The notes under the pieces were generated by a model, which was given only the letters and a program-made list of their open reading frames with translations, searched no databases and was not told where the DNA came from. Positions 46,943 through 58,253 of a DNA stretch of 64,000 bases are shown one piece after another. The translations under genes were made by a program, and so were the position numbers. Positions within the stretch are counted from its first letter, which is position 1, and each line of letters opens with the position of its first letter. Origin of the DNA: Pyrenopolyporus hunteri (taxonomy: Eukaryota > Ascomycota > Sordariomycetes > Xylariales > Hypoxylaceae); NCBI GenBank assembly GCA_902806595.1, contig CADCXC010000035.1, positions 1,488,001 to 1,552,000 of the forward strand, read 5' to 3'.

Positions 46943-49900
46943 TCCTCATTTACCTGCCAGGTAGCAGCAGCTACCTTAGGTGCTTAGGTAGATAGGTAGG
47001 TAGGTAGGATGAATGGTAACGAGATGTTACAAGTAATAATTGCCGTAAGCCCAGTATCATCTAAGTCGTCAATATATACTAACCCGCGAAAAGTAGGGCC
47101 GTGGTCAACGATAATTTACAAATTTCGGAATGAGTTGAGCCGTTGCGGTTGAGTTCAATCGCGGGACATATGTAACGGCTGCTGGTGGGATAAGAAATCC
47201 TTCGATGGCGGGCGCTTCTGGGCTACCTATCGGAGACTCCGAACGCCATCTACGCAAATTCAATTTTTCGGCCCAAGCTGAATCAGCCATTCAATTGCAC
47301 CATACAGTGACCTGCGACAAAAGAACGAAGGACGAATAATGGTGAGATAGCCTTTCGGAAAATAAAGCAAAAATGGCGCCGAGGTCGAGATATATGTATT
47401 TTTAACCATTGAGAAGCCACCAAAAGCATCGCGTTGTTGATACGCGCCCCCGCCTACGAAATCGTATTTGATCGATAAGCCCGTCAACATATCGGAAGGT
47501 CATCCACCAGTCGCTCGCTTATGACATAAACATGACAGGTGACGGTGACTAGTAACATCTGATTACTTTTTAACATCTAATAGAGACATTCAAATTCCGT
47601 ATACAGTTCACTAAGAAGGTTTATGGTGAAGCGATGACAAGAGTCACTCGGGGAGATCTTAGTCGGTTCTGATCTTACTAATGCCCGGTTTGCGATTAGG
47701 TTAGATCATATTCAAAGCGTAACGTTGAAGCGATTCGATGCCTATTCTCCCGCCATATCCAGTCGTAGCTGGCAAATACTCATTACATTTATGAGACCGA
47801 GTCTTGTGGGCGATCAGAATCAACTCCTCTTTAGACCGTCTCAATGATTCCGGTCGGACTACCGTCAAACCAACAGCTATGACTTGTGAATCATCTCTAC
47901 AATATTAGATTGCATCCGAATGCCGAGTTCCTGAGCTGCTTATCTTTGGTCCTACAATAACGGCGACGTCGACGCATCCGGGACAATTTAATGTGCAGAA
48001 TGCTTGCAGACCGGTTGTCATGGGACGGGACGAAATGTCGATCTTGGGAATGTTTTATGGGCATGTTCCCAGACGCTGACGAATCCCCAAATTTATACCT
48101 ATCAAAGCTACACGGAACTGGTGTTGCACGGTGGAATAAGTATTAGTAACCGTGCCGAATGATTTGAAACATTGATCTGATTCTCTTCGAAATATCGATC
48201 ACGTCCGAAGGGATAGTCTGATGGCGACTGTTGGGTAACGAGGCATCGGTCACGCTTAGATGGAGCCTTTATTTGGCATTATCGTCTTGCATCGGTGCCT
48301 CGTCGGGACTTCATATGAGTGAATAATGATAAAGATCTTCGCGACTACGCCGTCGACGCCTTTTCGGCAAGCTCCTTGGGTTATATAAATTCCCGTGGCA
48401 TGATTTTAGCTCAGCGGCTTACGGGAATGGGTGGGTTTTCCAGGTAAGACAAAGAACCTTAAAATATTGCCCCCACGTTGATTTGCTTCACGACTCGGTC
48501 TGTCTACTGGCTTCAAATCAATATACTTGATCAGCCGCATGCTTGATCTGTGGCATTTCGTTGGGGCTTGCGTAAGAGCCTGCACAGGGCATGTTGTGGC
48601 ACAACCAGAAGAGCAAAAGATCGCGACGGAGGACGAAGAGTCGCGTTACAATCTGACGGAGTATGAGCTCTTGTGGTGGCGGGCTGATACAGCGATCTGC
48701 GTCAAGGGTGCCGAAAAGTTTAATCGCACGCTGTACATAGACAGTCAATAGCGTCGAAGGAGTCCAACGCGACTATGTATATTGTTTGTTTTGTCAGATG
48801 CCTTAGATATCAAGAGCCACGTAGGTGATTTTGCGCTGGCCGGGTAGTGGATTAGGGCCTTCTTGACCGCCTTCGACAAATATCCCTAGTATCAGAGAAC
48901 AGGAATAGCGCGGTGAGGACAGAGGTGTTCATTCTTGCGTCAGATTTAGCAAACAACCATTTCATACATGATACAGGTGGTGATGATGAAAGAAGGCGGT
49001 GACAAAGCATATCCGCCATCGTCAAGCAGCCCGCATATGTACCATGTGGGTTTTCGGGGAGGAGAGAAGTTTCGGGACGGCAACACCGAATCAACGGTTT
49101 CTTGATATTTTAGGAGACTCCGGATAGGATCAAGTGGGGTAAAAGCTGCAATTGCGACCTTGCGGAATCGGATTCCTTATCACTTCATTCGTAGAAACAG
49201 TCTTCGACCCGATTTATTATTATCGAGAAGAGCATTTCTCTGATTGGAGACGTCTAGCAAGATTCTGGAAACGCGCGGCCTCGCGTTAAATCCGAGATTG
49301 GATCTTCTTCCCCTTCAAAAATGACGTATTGACATCATCGAGGACTTTTGGAGGCTTATGAAGGATTACCCAAAATTAAGCGTGTGGGGAACAATATCGG
49401 AAAATGGCCAAGAAGAGAAAGAGTTCGTTTGATTGAGAAAGTTGGTTGGACGAGGCGATTAAAGAGATAAAGATGTCGAGATTGAAGTGTCGGCTTCGAA
49501 AGATAGAAAGCAGGGCCGGAGACTTTAGAGCGGTAATCCCTGAATAGCTTTTTCTGGCATAACCCCTGTAATGCCTCACCCCCGTTCTTTGTAGCTGGTC
49601 TTACCTCCATAGGTTCGTTCCACGAGGTGTAACATCAATTCAGCTGCATTCTGTAATTCGGAGCTTAGGATTTATAAGTACCTACATGTAGGTAGAGTTT
49701 AGCGCACTACGGAATATATAACTCGATTATAGGGGTAGTACACATATACGAATACAAGAACAAGGCGTATACTTCCAATGATCCTGTAATAAGCTTCGCT
49801 TTCGACTCGTATTGAGATTCTGCAATGCTTGGACCAAGGCACTTAAGCTTCAGCCGAATCTCACTGCTACACTTGATACAGAAAGACAAACAGTGCCGCG

Positions 49901-51603
49901 ATGTAGGCATTCATGCGATCTAATGCCGAGCCTATTGTCTCAGCTTGTATAGGTAGGGATGTTTCTCTGTGGCAGCTTCGGATTGATTTCTTGGTGCTTG
50001 GGTAGTTACATCTTGCTGAAGGTACCTTACCTCTTACATGTATCAATGTGGGTAGTAAGAGAACGGGGCTAACCGGGGGGTTCTCGAGCTCATATGTATG
50101 TAGATACCTAACCTATTAAGCATTGTATAATACAGAAAAACAAAAGAGAGACCAGTGGTCTCGTCGTTACACTAATTAGCCTTGATCCTTGATCAGAAAA
50201 GTTCCGTAACCCTTCGCTTAAATGAAGCCAGCGCTATTCGCCCGTCTTTTTGAAGAGGGTAGAGTTTTAGAGTTTGGAAATTCCTATTCGATCACTTGGG
50301 CTTGGGTCGTCTCTAGCCTGTCCCAAGTTGGCACTCTTCCGGTCTCCAATCAGTGCAGGAATGGAGATTGCAGGGGTGTGAAGATCAGACAGGTACAGGA
50401 GCAGCCGGTTCGCGGGGGCTATTGGACAAGCTTCACGCTAGAGGTAAGTATACTTTGAAAAGGCGGCTGCTAAACGCATACAACAGATGTACAATAGATG
50501 TACATGTAATACTTAGGTGCCGGCCTTGGTTTATTAAATCTACGATGGTAATTTCCGTTGTTCCCACGCTGCGAGGCATGGGAAAGTTAGCCGTCTCAGT
50601 TTGCCGCGCAGAAGGAGCAGAGGTAGCATGTAAGTTGCGTTCTATTTCTCCAGATCTCGATGTCACATTGAACTTTCTCAAGATGATTTCCCGATTCAGG
50701 TTTCTTCTGCGTCAAGACTTCCAAGACCCGCATCTTACGCTTCAGCCCTTGGCCAACGCCTTCCAATCAAGACGTTAGCTGCCATGTTTTCTTTTTTTGC
50801 TTTACCATCTCCCTGTCTCTCTTCTCCAGTCAACTTCACCGCACCCGTACATTAAAGGTATGTTGATATGCGCAAATGTACCTACGCAACCTCTACATCA
50901 GCGCCTGCGTACGGCGCGCTCTTCCGTCCCTTGTTTACTCTGCTGTTCTACGCCGGCTCTATACCTGATCTATGTATGTGGTCATGGGCGTAGATCTATT
51001 CCTGCCAGATATATGTCAATAAAGCAGCATCTTGTGTAATGCCGTCGTATTCGTTCCTGTCTAATTGTACGGACTGCCTACATGTATATACCCACCCAGC
51101 CTACATGTAGTTAGATACATCCTTTAGGGGTACTTAGGCAGTCAGTACCCCCGTCCTTCCCAAGTTACGTGTATTATACTAGTACATTACCGCGACCTGC
51201 TAAATATGGACCAAGACCAAGAGAGACAGGCCCCGAGGTACCACCTAACATCCTCTTAATCCATCCGTCCCGCACCCTCCCCCCACAAGCTCTAGCTCTC
51301 TGCATACTAGACCGACAGCTACCGGTTTACTTAACTCTTCACTCACTCGTATATGTAGCCTTAGCTCTCAAGTTGTAATTCATGCTGCTTTGTTACCTGG
51401 TCTTAAACCCTCCTCACACCTAAGAACCCGGAATCTTGCCCACTCACGTTCTATCCACACACATACCTTTCCGTGAATGAAGCCTAGAGTGGCTCACTAC
51501 CTAGTCGCTAACACTTCGTTGAAGTAGTCCGATATGGAACTTTCAATGTACGCATAGCAAATAGTGTCGTGCCGGTTTCTCGGCTTTGTCCTCTCCCAAT
51601 ACC
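46943..51603. other. Long gene-free stretch
   Basis: I find no convincing gene in 4.7 kb. Candidate frames at 48527-48751 and 50222-50458 (the latter ending in a good GTAAGT donor) have no recognisable motif. AT-rich DNA dominates 47-50 kb. The last kilobase is the promoter of the disordered-protein gene. Confidence 0.5.
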
Positions 51604-54600
51604 ATGGGGAACTCCCTGTCCGCCGAGGCTCCATGGAAGGGCCACCGGACAAGCCAGAAGCTGTCGAAGCCTAAGACGGGCAATCCTACAGCAGCTGGTC
51701 TGTTGAGTACCAATGGCGCTTCGCATTCGGCACGCCCGCCCCCGACGACAAGGCGTCTCTCACTTCCTCCCACTTCCACGCCCTCAGCCTCGCCTATGCT
51801 TCCTGAGACGGATCCCGCTGCGAATGTAAAAGTTTCAAGCATCGAGAAAGGAACCGAACTAGGATATCGCCTATCTAGAAAGATTTTTCGTTTCAATGCC
51901 TCAAAAGAGTCTTTTAGTCGTGGGCAGAGGAGCCGCAGTGTCGAGGTGTCAAGCTCTCAACAAGAGCGTTGGGCAGGCAATGTAGATACTGTGGGGAACG
52001 TATATGTGGAAGGATACAGCTACGACTATAACCAAACTTCTGTTCAAGCGTAAGTCGAGGTGCTTAATTTACTTTAAAGGCCAAAAGCTGACATAGGACC
52101 TCTAGGAGCTTATCGGTGGACGGATCGCGGACCTCATTGTTTAATTATGATCTCGGTTCATACGAAGCCACAAGATTATTAAGCCTAGCTAAACAGCCCT
52201 CTTACGAGGATAATCTATTGATTTCGGGGAATCAGATACATATATCCGATGCTATGAGGAGCGATATGAGGCACCGACGCCCGTCGATTCCCGAGGCGAC
52301 TCCGTTACCATTAATGGTTCAAGATACACCCGACTTATCTTTATATACTCCGATGCGAAGAAGGTCTCTGATGACGCCGGGCGTTGCTACTCGTGAGGCG
52401 TCAACAGATCCTGACCCTTCGAAGCGAAGGACGAGGCACAGCCTACCTTCAACTCCGGCGCGGCGGGAATCTATGGAGTCAGCGGGCATTGACAGGATTA
52501 ACCTTTCTCTTCCATTAACAACCCAGGACCCAATACCTCGCGCTCTTACCCCATGCGAAGCAGAATACAAACAAACGGGCGCTTTCAAGCTTGGTACTCT
52601 TCGAATCACAAACGGTAGCCCGTCGCGAAGCCCCGTCCGAGAACCCGGTGCCAGTATCGAACGTGAGCATGCCGAGCAATCAATGGGAGGCGGAATGGCG
52701 GGGAGTCATTCTAGAGAAGCTCAAGTAGTTTCTGGTGGCCGCATGGGAGCGGAACTGCCCAGTGCCTTCATGGGAGATGTGGAAGTCCAAAATAACGCCA
52801 ATTGCCTAAGTCCATCTAAAAGTTTTCATCCGAATATGGTGGCCTCTACGTACTCTACGCCAGCTCAGCGATCACCTCAATTTCCACTGGAAGATCGAGC
52901 CGGCCCATTGATACCCGATGAGAAATCGAATATTCGCGATATACAAGTCACCAGCAAGAATATGGCTGTGGAAGACAATCTGTTCGACATCGAACAGAAC
53001 GAGTACTCTTCGGACGAGGTTCTCGATGTGCGAATCGACACAAATGCAAAGTCCTTGCCACCCCGTCCAAAGTTAGCGTCGGATATTAGTAGGTCAGATA
53101 GTGGCATCGCGAGCCCAGCTTCGGAATACTCATCCGCGCCCTTGTCTAAAGCAGATTCGGGCTACAGCTCTAGTGTGTCTCTCCGGTCGTTCTCTTCAAG
53201 GCCACCAGCTCCCGAGAAAGAACGCGCTTCAGATGCTAATGTCGAAGTCACGAGCGATACTTGCACGAAGCAAAGTATACACACCGAAGAAACCGAACCT
53301 GTCAGCCCTGCCGCCATGACTACTAATATCATCGTTTCCGAGACATTCGACGAATCGTCACCCCCACCCGTTCCTACCAAGGATCCCCATCTCGTAGGTC
53401 TTGCTAGCCCAAAGGCATGTGGCGAATTATCTCCGTCTTTTCAGCAGACCTCCCCTACATTGTTCGACGCGCCGAGGCGCAACCGAGAACCGGAGAGGAC
53501 TTTATCACCTCGTAGCACACGGGGCCAGACAGTCCGTACGCTCGAAATTCATAAGGCATCTTTGCGTAACCCTATTTCTCCTAACTCGGGTTTGAACGTT
53601 AGCACCAGCTTCCGTAAGTCCGGGAAATTACAAAGGTTTCTAAGCGGAGGCCGGACACCACCAACCATCCATAATTCATACCCTACCAAATCTACAAGTC
53701 TGTCTACTAGTTCTGGGGGCATGCAAGCGAGAATTCAAGCGCGCACGGGATTAAGCCCGGCTTCGTTTAGAAAATTGGCCCTACGATCTGCGGCTAGCAA
53801 AGAGACGCTCGGAACTATATTGAGTGTGGGCAGTGCTGAACTGCTCCAAGATGACGACGTGTCCTCAAAAGCTCTAAGCAGTCAATTGGGGCCTTCGGAT
53901 CGGGGCCGTGGGACACCGGCTTCTATTGAATCTGCAGTTTCGTACGGTTCCTCTCCGGTTTTCTCAAAGAAGCCGATAAAGCGCAAGCCTGTGCCCGTTC
54001 GAAGCGACAATTCATCCGTTAGATCGCCCGGTATTGTTAAAACAACTACAGGGAATGAATTTATTCAAGCCACACCATCACATGCTAGGAATGGAGAGTT
54101 TCATGGCCATTCCCCCGTTATCAGCACAACAGGAGAGAGGTATTCTGCATACGCCCCTCGGCAACCCAGGTCAAGCACCGCGGCGGGTCATATAGAAGGG
54201 GATCCTAGGAGGCTGAGCAACAGGCGCAGCTACGAACTAACTCAGGATAAATCGCGGTCTGCAACATCCCTCGAACTACCCCCAGCCATTCCCAGCTCGA
54301 GATTCTCTAAAAGTCCTCCGCCGGTAAGCATGAGAACTCGGAATATGGGTCCTTTGCGAGTCCCTCCTCCCGGGAGGTCGCGATCAACTCCCCCTGAAAG
54401 TATGGGTAGGCCAGGATTGCCGCCATATTCTCGCGAGAGAAGTCGAGACGGTAATTTGAGAAGCCCTGAATATACTGGTGGCTCCATGACGTATCAAACT
54501 GGGAGGTCGAGAAATCCTAGTCGTGAGAGTCTTCGCGGCCCTCCAGCCCAAATCCCTCATTATGCCGACAAACCTTCTGCCATGACTACAGCAAATAACC

Positions 54601-55118
54601 CCCGGTCTACAAAGCCTGGGGCGGAATCTGTAGGACCCCGAGTGCCAAACTGGGACGTCCAGGCAGATCATGGCCCTTCGTTCTCCCCCCGGTCCTCGTC
54701 TGATTATAGCCGTCGGAGTTCATTTGCTAGTGAATCTAGTCAACGGAGCGCTGCAACGACAGGGCCAATCTTCTTCCGACAGCAGCATCATTCACAACCG
54801 AACCTGCCACTACGTCGTCGGTCCAGCTATGATGAATATAATCTCGTACCGCAAAACAGCTGCATTCGAGACAATGGACCGTATCCATCCATCTCTCGCG
54901 ACGGACTGGCATATGTCACGGATCCTTGGAGTGGTCGGCCGCTGTCGATGCCACGGCAATGGGATGATCCATTGGGTCAACCAATTCGACATCCTCCGTA
55001 CCCGCCCAGACATCACACTAGACACCGAAGTATGGATCAATATGGGAATCCCACACCTTATCGAGTACTCCATTCCTACAATTCTCCTGCATACCGCAAC
55101 GTCCCCATCTGGAGATGA
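51604..55118 (+). CDS. Large disordered Ser/Pro-rich protein with N-myristoylation-type start
   Basis: Exons 51604-52049 and 52106-55118 give 1152 residues across a 56-base GT-AG intron. The chosen Met gives MGNSLSAEAPWKG, a good N-myristoylation signal (Gly2, Ser6), so the protein may be held at the plasma membrane or another membrane. I see no globular domain. The sequence is rich in Ser, Pro, Arg and Thr with many SP/TP and RSxS sites. Segments such as KLSKPKTGNP, SLPPRPKL, PPVPTKDP and KPIKRKPVPV look like SH3-type ligands. Near position 350 there are two copies of a Ser/Asp motif (SRSDSGIASPASEYSS, then SKADSGYSSS). The C-terminus is rich in Arg, Pro, His and Tyr. A fungal scaffold or phosphorylation target is a reasonable guess, but the function is unknown. 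The reading frame is intact throughout. Confidence 0.85.
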
Positions 55119-56550
55119 GCCACACGTCGTCTGAGGAAGGGCGAGTGGGGTACATAAAGTCTCGTAACTCTACTCGAGACAATTTCAGCGGTCGCGTCTT
55201 TTTCATTTCCCGCATTTCCGGCGTTTTGTTCTGCGGCCGCATATAACGGGCCATTACACGATACACGAATTCCTCCACATTCATTCTTACAAGCATCTTT
55301 CCTCTGTGTAGAAGAGGTTGTTTTTTAGGGAGGTCCGAGGTAGAGCATGGGAGAAAGGTTAATTTTTGATTCTGGATGGTAACGGGCAACAAATTAACGA
55401 CACCAGGCAACGGTCACGACTAAGGTTTAGGAGGGATCTGTGTTTCTTTTGACAAACGGAAAATGATACCACGTATTTGACGGACGGGCGTACATCCTAT
55501 ACCCATTCAGAGACGGTAACTGCCACTTTTCTTTTCTTTTTTTCTTTTTTTTTCCATCTAAGGCGACATCATGGGTTCTGGCACACATACAATTTTAGCT
55601 GCTATTGCTACTAATGGCTGGAAGGAACTCTGTACATACGTACACACCCTATGTATACCATAGCAATAAAGAACAAACGAATATACAAGATAAATTCACA
55701 TACGGCTGGTTTTGAAAGAGGATGGCTTGAACCTATTATATCCATGGATACCTGACGCCCTGGATGGATTGCTGCTATTTAGGTGACTTGGTTGATGTAG
55801 AGGGATGCGGAAGGGGCTAGCCGGAACGTAAGAATGTATTCTGGCATATTTAACACTTCATACAACTACGAAGCTGCCATATATGGTCACAGCTAGCTAG
55901 GGAGAATTATACCTAGCCATCTAGAAGCTAATCTAAGATGACTAAATAGACCTATGATTTAGGCGCGATAGGTCTGACCGGGCTCTTATGCTATGATCTT
56001 CTTGTCCTTGACCACTTCATAACGATCCCATTTTCGTCTAGAATAAGACTGAAACAGCTTCTACCTAGTATCCCTTCGGTATGTACTATACTTGGTATGT
56101 ACCTAGTCAAGTGCCCGTTCCATAGTTCCAACACTACTAGCTACCAGTTACCAGTGGCGAGGTCGGGGCAAGTTGTGCTGGTATACCTATCTACCTCTAG
56201 GGCGAATGACTCTCAGTGAACAGTTCCCTGGTAGACCTTGATGCTCCGAGGGATGTGTTCGTGGGTAAAGGCTTTGGTCACATGTAGAGGATTCACTTAG
56301 AGTATAGTGTGTCGTAAGCTGAGAAGGGTTCCTAAGGGTAGATGCTTTTAGTCTTGGTACGCATTGTATATTGAGCGTATTAAGGTGCGTACGGCATCTC
56401 TCTAGTGGATAACGGCGACTTACTACCTATGGGGGACCGGCGGACCGGTTCCGTCGTCGGGGAGACTTCAGTGGGCGAGCGCTGGTCTAAGGGTCGGTAT
56501 AAAATTTTGAAGACGTATACCTATAAGTAATAATAGCACACTATTCTAGT
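55119..56550. other. Intergenic stretch
   Basis: No gene seen. It contains the 3' region of the preceding gene, a T-rich run at about 55525-55555 and, at its end, a TATAAGTAA-like sequence about 30 bases before the 5S-like locus, where Neurospora 5S genes have an upstream promoter element. Confidence 0.6.
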
Positions 56551-56672
56551 ACATACGACCATACGATCTGGAAAGCTCGGGATCCCGTCCGCTCTCCCAT
56601 AGGTAGATAAGCCAGATACGGCCAGATCAGTAGTCGAGTCTGACGACCGGCGAATCCCTGGTGTTGTATGTT
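56551..56672 (+). rRNA. Dispersed 5S rRNA gene or pseudogene (small indels)
   Basis: From ACATACGACCATACGATCTGG to GTGTTGTATGTT the sequence follows the fungal 5S rRNA. Terminal stem ACATACGAC / GTTGTATGT, helix II ATCTGG / CCAGAT, the block GATCCCGTCCGCTC and the end CGAATCCC are all kept. It is followed by a T6 run, a Pol III terminator. Compared with the 120-base fungal 5S as I remember it, there are about four extra bases (GGTA) in CCCATAGGTAGATAAGCC and about two missing before TGACGACC, plus a changed loop at AGTAGTCGAG. The internal control region is therefore altered, and the copy may be non-functional. Filamentous ascomycetes typically have 5S genes scattered singly like this one. 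Confidence 0.82.
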
Positions 56673-57579
56673 TTTTGCTTTATTTCCTTTTTATTTTTTA
56701 ATACATAGTCCTTTTACTCTCACCAAATTAGTAATGCATTCAGATCTCTCTTATGTTTCGGGCTAGGAGGGTGTTTGAAGTTGTTGTCATGCGCTGCCAC
56801 CGGGTAAATTTCAGGGCATAGATGTCCTCGTCTCATCTTAATCAAGCCATGATACCAATGGACTAATAAACGCTCGCCTATACACGAGCAGCTTACATTT
56901 CCAAATCTCAAATAGGGATACCTAGACTTTCATGTACTCCTATACATAGACTTCGATGCGACAGAGTCAAACAAGTCGGGAGACGAGGGGTGACAATCGC
57001 TTTATAAATACCGTATGTAGGCACCTACCTATACAGGTACCAAGTAACGTATTGCAAGACACTGCAGCTGTCTTACACTCCGGTACATCCAATTCTAGGC
57101 AACCTCACGGCAAGGAGTTCCGGTGCTGCTATACACTTAGGGGACTTTTAAGGTCCAGAGGTATGACGTTGTGACATCCGAGCTCACAATGTCTCAGGAA
57201 GCCCCTTGTCCACATCGTAATGTGACTTCACGGCATGACGGGGCCGTTGCCGATCCCGGATTGATATTGGATCGACCTGCCATCGAGAGATAACTGGAAT
57301 GTATTATACATGTATTTAATGTAAGCTGTGGAACATTGAGCTGGGCGAGAATAAAGTAGCTGTCCTACTCCTGATCACTTTGGATGAGGTACCGGTATGT
57401 ATATGCCGGGCATATGTACGGATCCGTACTTAGGCACTTGTTGGTAATATAAATATAACACGTATAGTAAGAATAGCACGCTCGCACGGGCCGGGAAGTG
57501 GTTTGGCGCTTGGGGGATGTCAAAGGTTAGGCGACCAATGAGGATCTAGAGCAGCTAGCTTCTCGCTTGTATCCGGCGT

Positions 57580-57613
57580 GTAGGTACCTAGCGTAGGTAC
57601 CTAGCGTAGGTAC
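57580..57613. repeat. 13-base tandem repeat GTAGGTACCTAGC
   Basis: Two full copies and one partial copy (8 bases) of GTAGGTACCTAGC in direct tandem. The unit contains the palindrome TAGGTACCTA common in this DNA. Confidence 0.85.
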
Positions 57614-57976
57614 AAAAACCCCTGAAAATTAATACAATCCATTATTCTTCGACACTGTGCTCTGGGTCGACCCGAGGAATTACGTAGCTTGGGGGGCGTG
57701 CTAAGCCACAAAAGTTTATTGTGCGCCCGCACTCGTATTCCGTTTGCTCGCTGCAGGAGACAACCCGCAATAACATGCATATGTGTGCATCGTGACATGG
57801 AACCTCTTTTTTACAACTTTACACTACTACATTACTACATTAACTTGGCGAGAGTTGGTTTCTGGGGCGTGATTCCTTGTCTCATCTGCATCGACTCAGG
57901 ACAAGGAAAGGACATAAGTGAATGCGCAAACTCGTAGCCGACTCAAATTCATACCCGATTGCGACCCCAAGAGAAA

Positions 57977-58020
57977 GACGGGGACGGAGACGGAGGCAGA
58001 GACAGAGACAGAGACAGAGA
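57977..58020. repeat. GAGACA microsatellite
   Basis: GGGACGGAGACGGAGGCAGA followed by about four copies of GAGACA; a purine-rich tract about 240 bases before the RhoGAP start codon. Confidence 0.85.
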
Positions 58021-58253
58021 CATCTAAATAACGAATGTGTTTGACGCCGACCGACAACTCGCATGAACATCGAACCCGATTCCACGTTTCACAACCCTTC
58101 CCCCCTCGCGAACCAAGCTTTTCTCTCGACGCCCTACCGATGAACTATTTACCCCGGATTCATACTTAAAATAGTGACACGAAGGCTAATTGATCCTACG
58201 CGAATCGGAATAATAAAGCAGAACATAATCTCTCCCATTCGTTCTCGCCCGTC

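Larger units (their letters stand above)
56673..58253. other. Intergenic stretch
   Basis: No gene seen. Tandem repeats at 57580 and 57977 are listed separately. The end is the promoter of the RhoGAP gene. Confidence 0.6.

Noticed and set aside
48527..48751. 74-codon plus-strand frame
   Set aside because: Protein-like composition, but too short and without motif or context.
50222..50458. 78-codon plus-strand frame ending in a GTAAGT donor
   Set aside because: Looks exon-like, but I found no partner exon and no family.
54670..55134. 154-codon plus-strand frame at the end of the disordered-protein gene
   Set aside because: Overlaps the main frame, has no motif and starts inside the gene.
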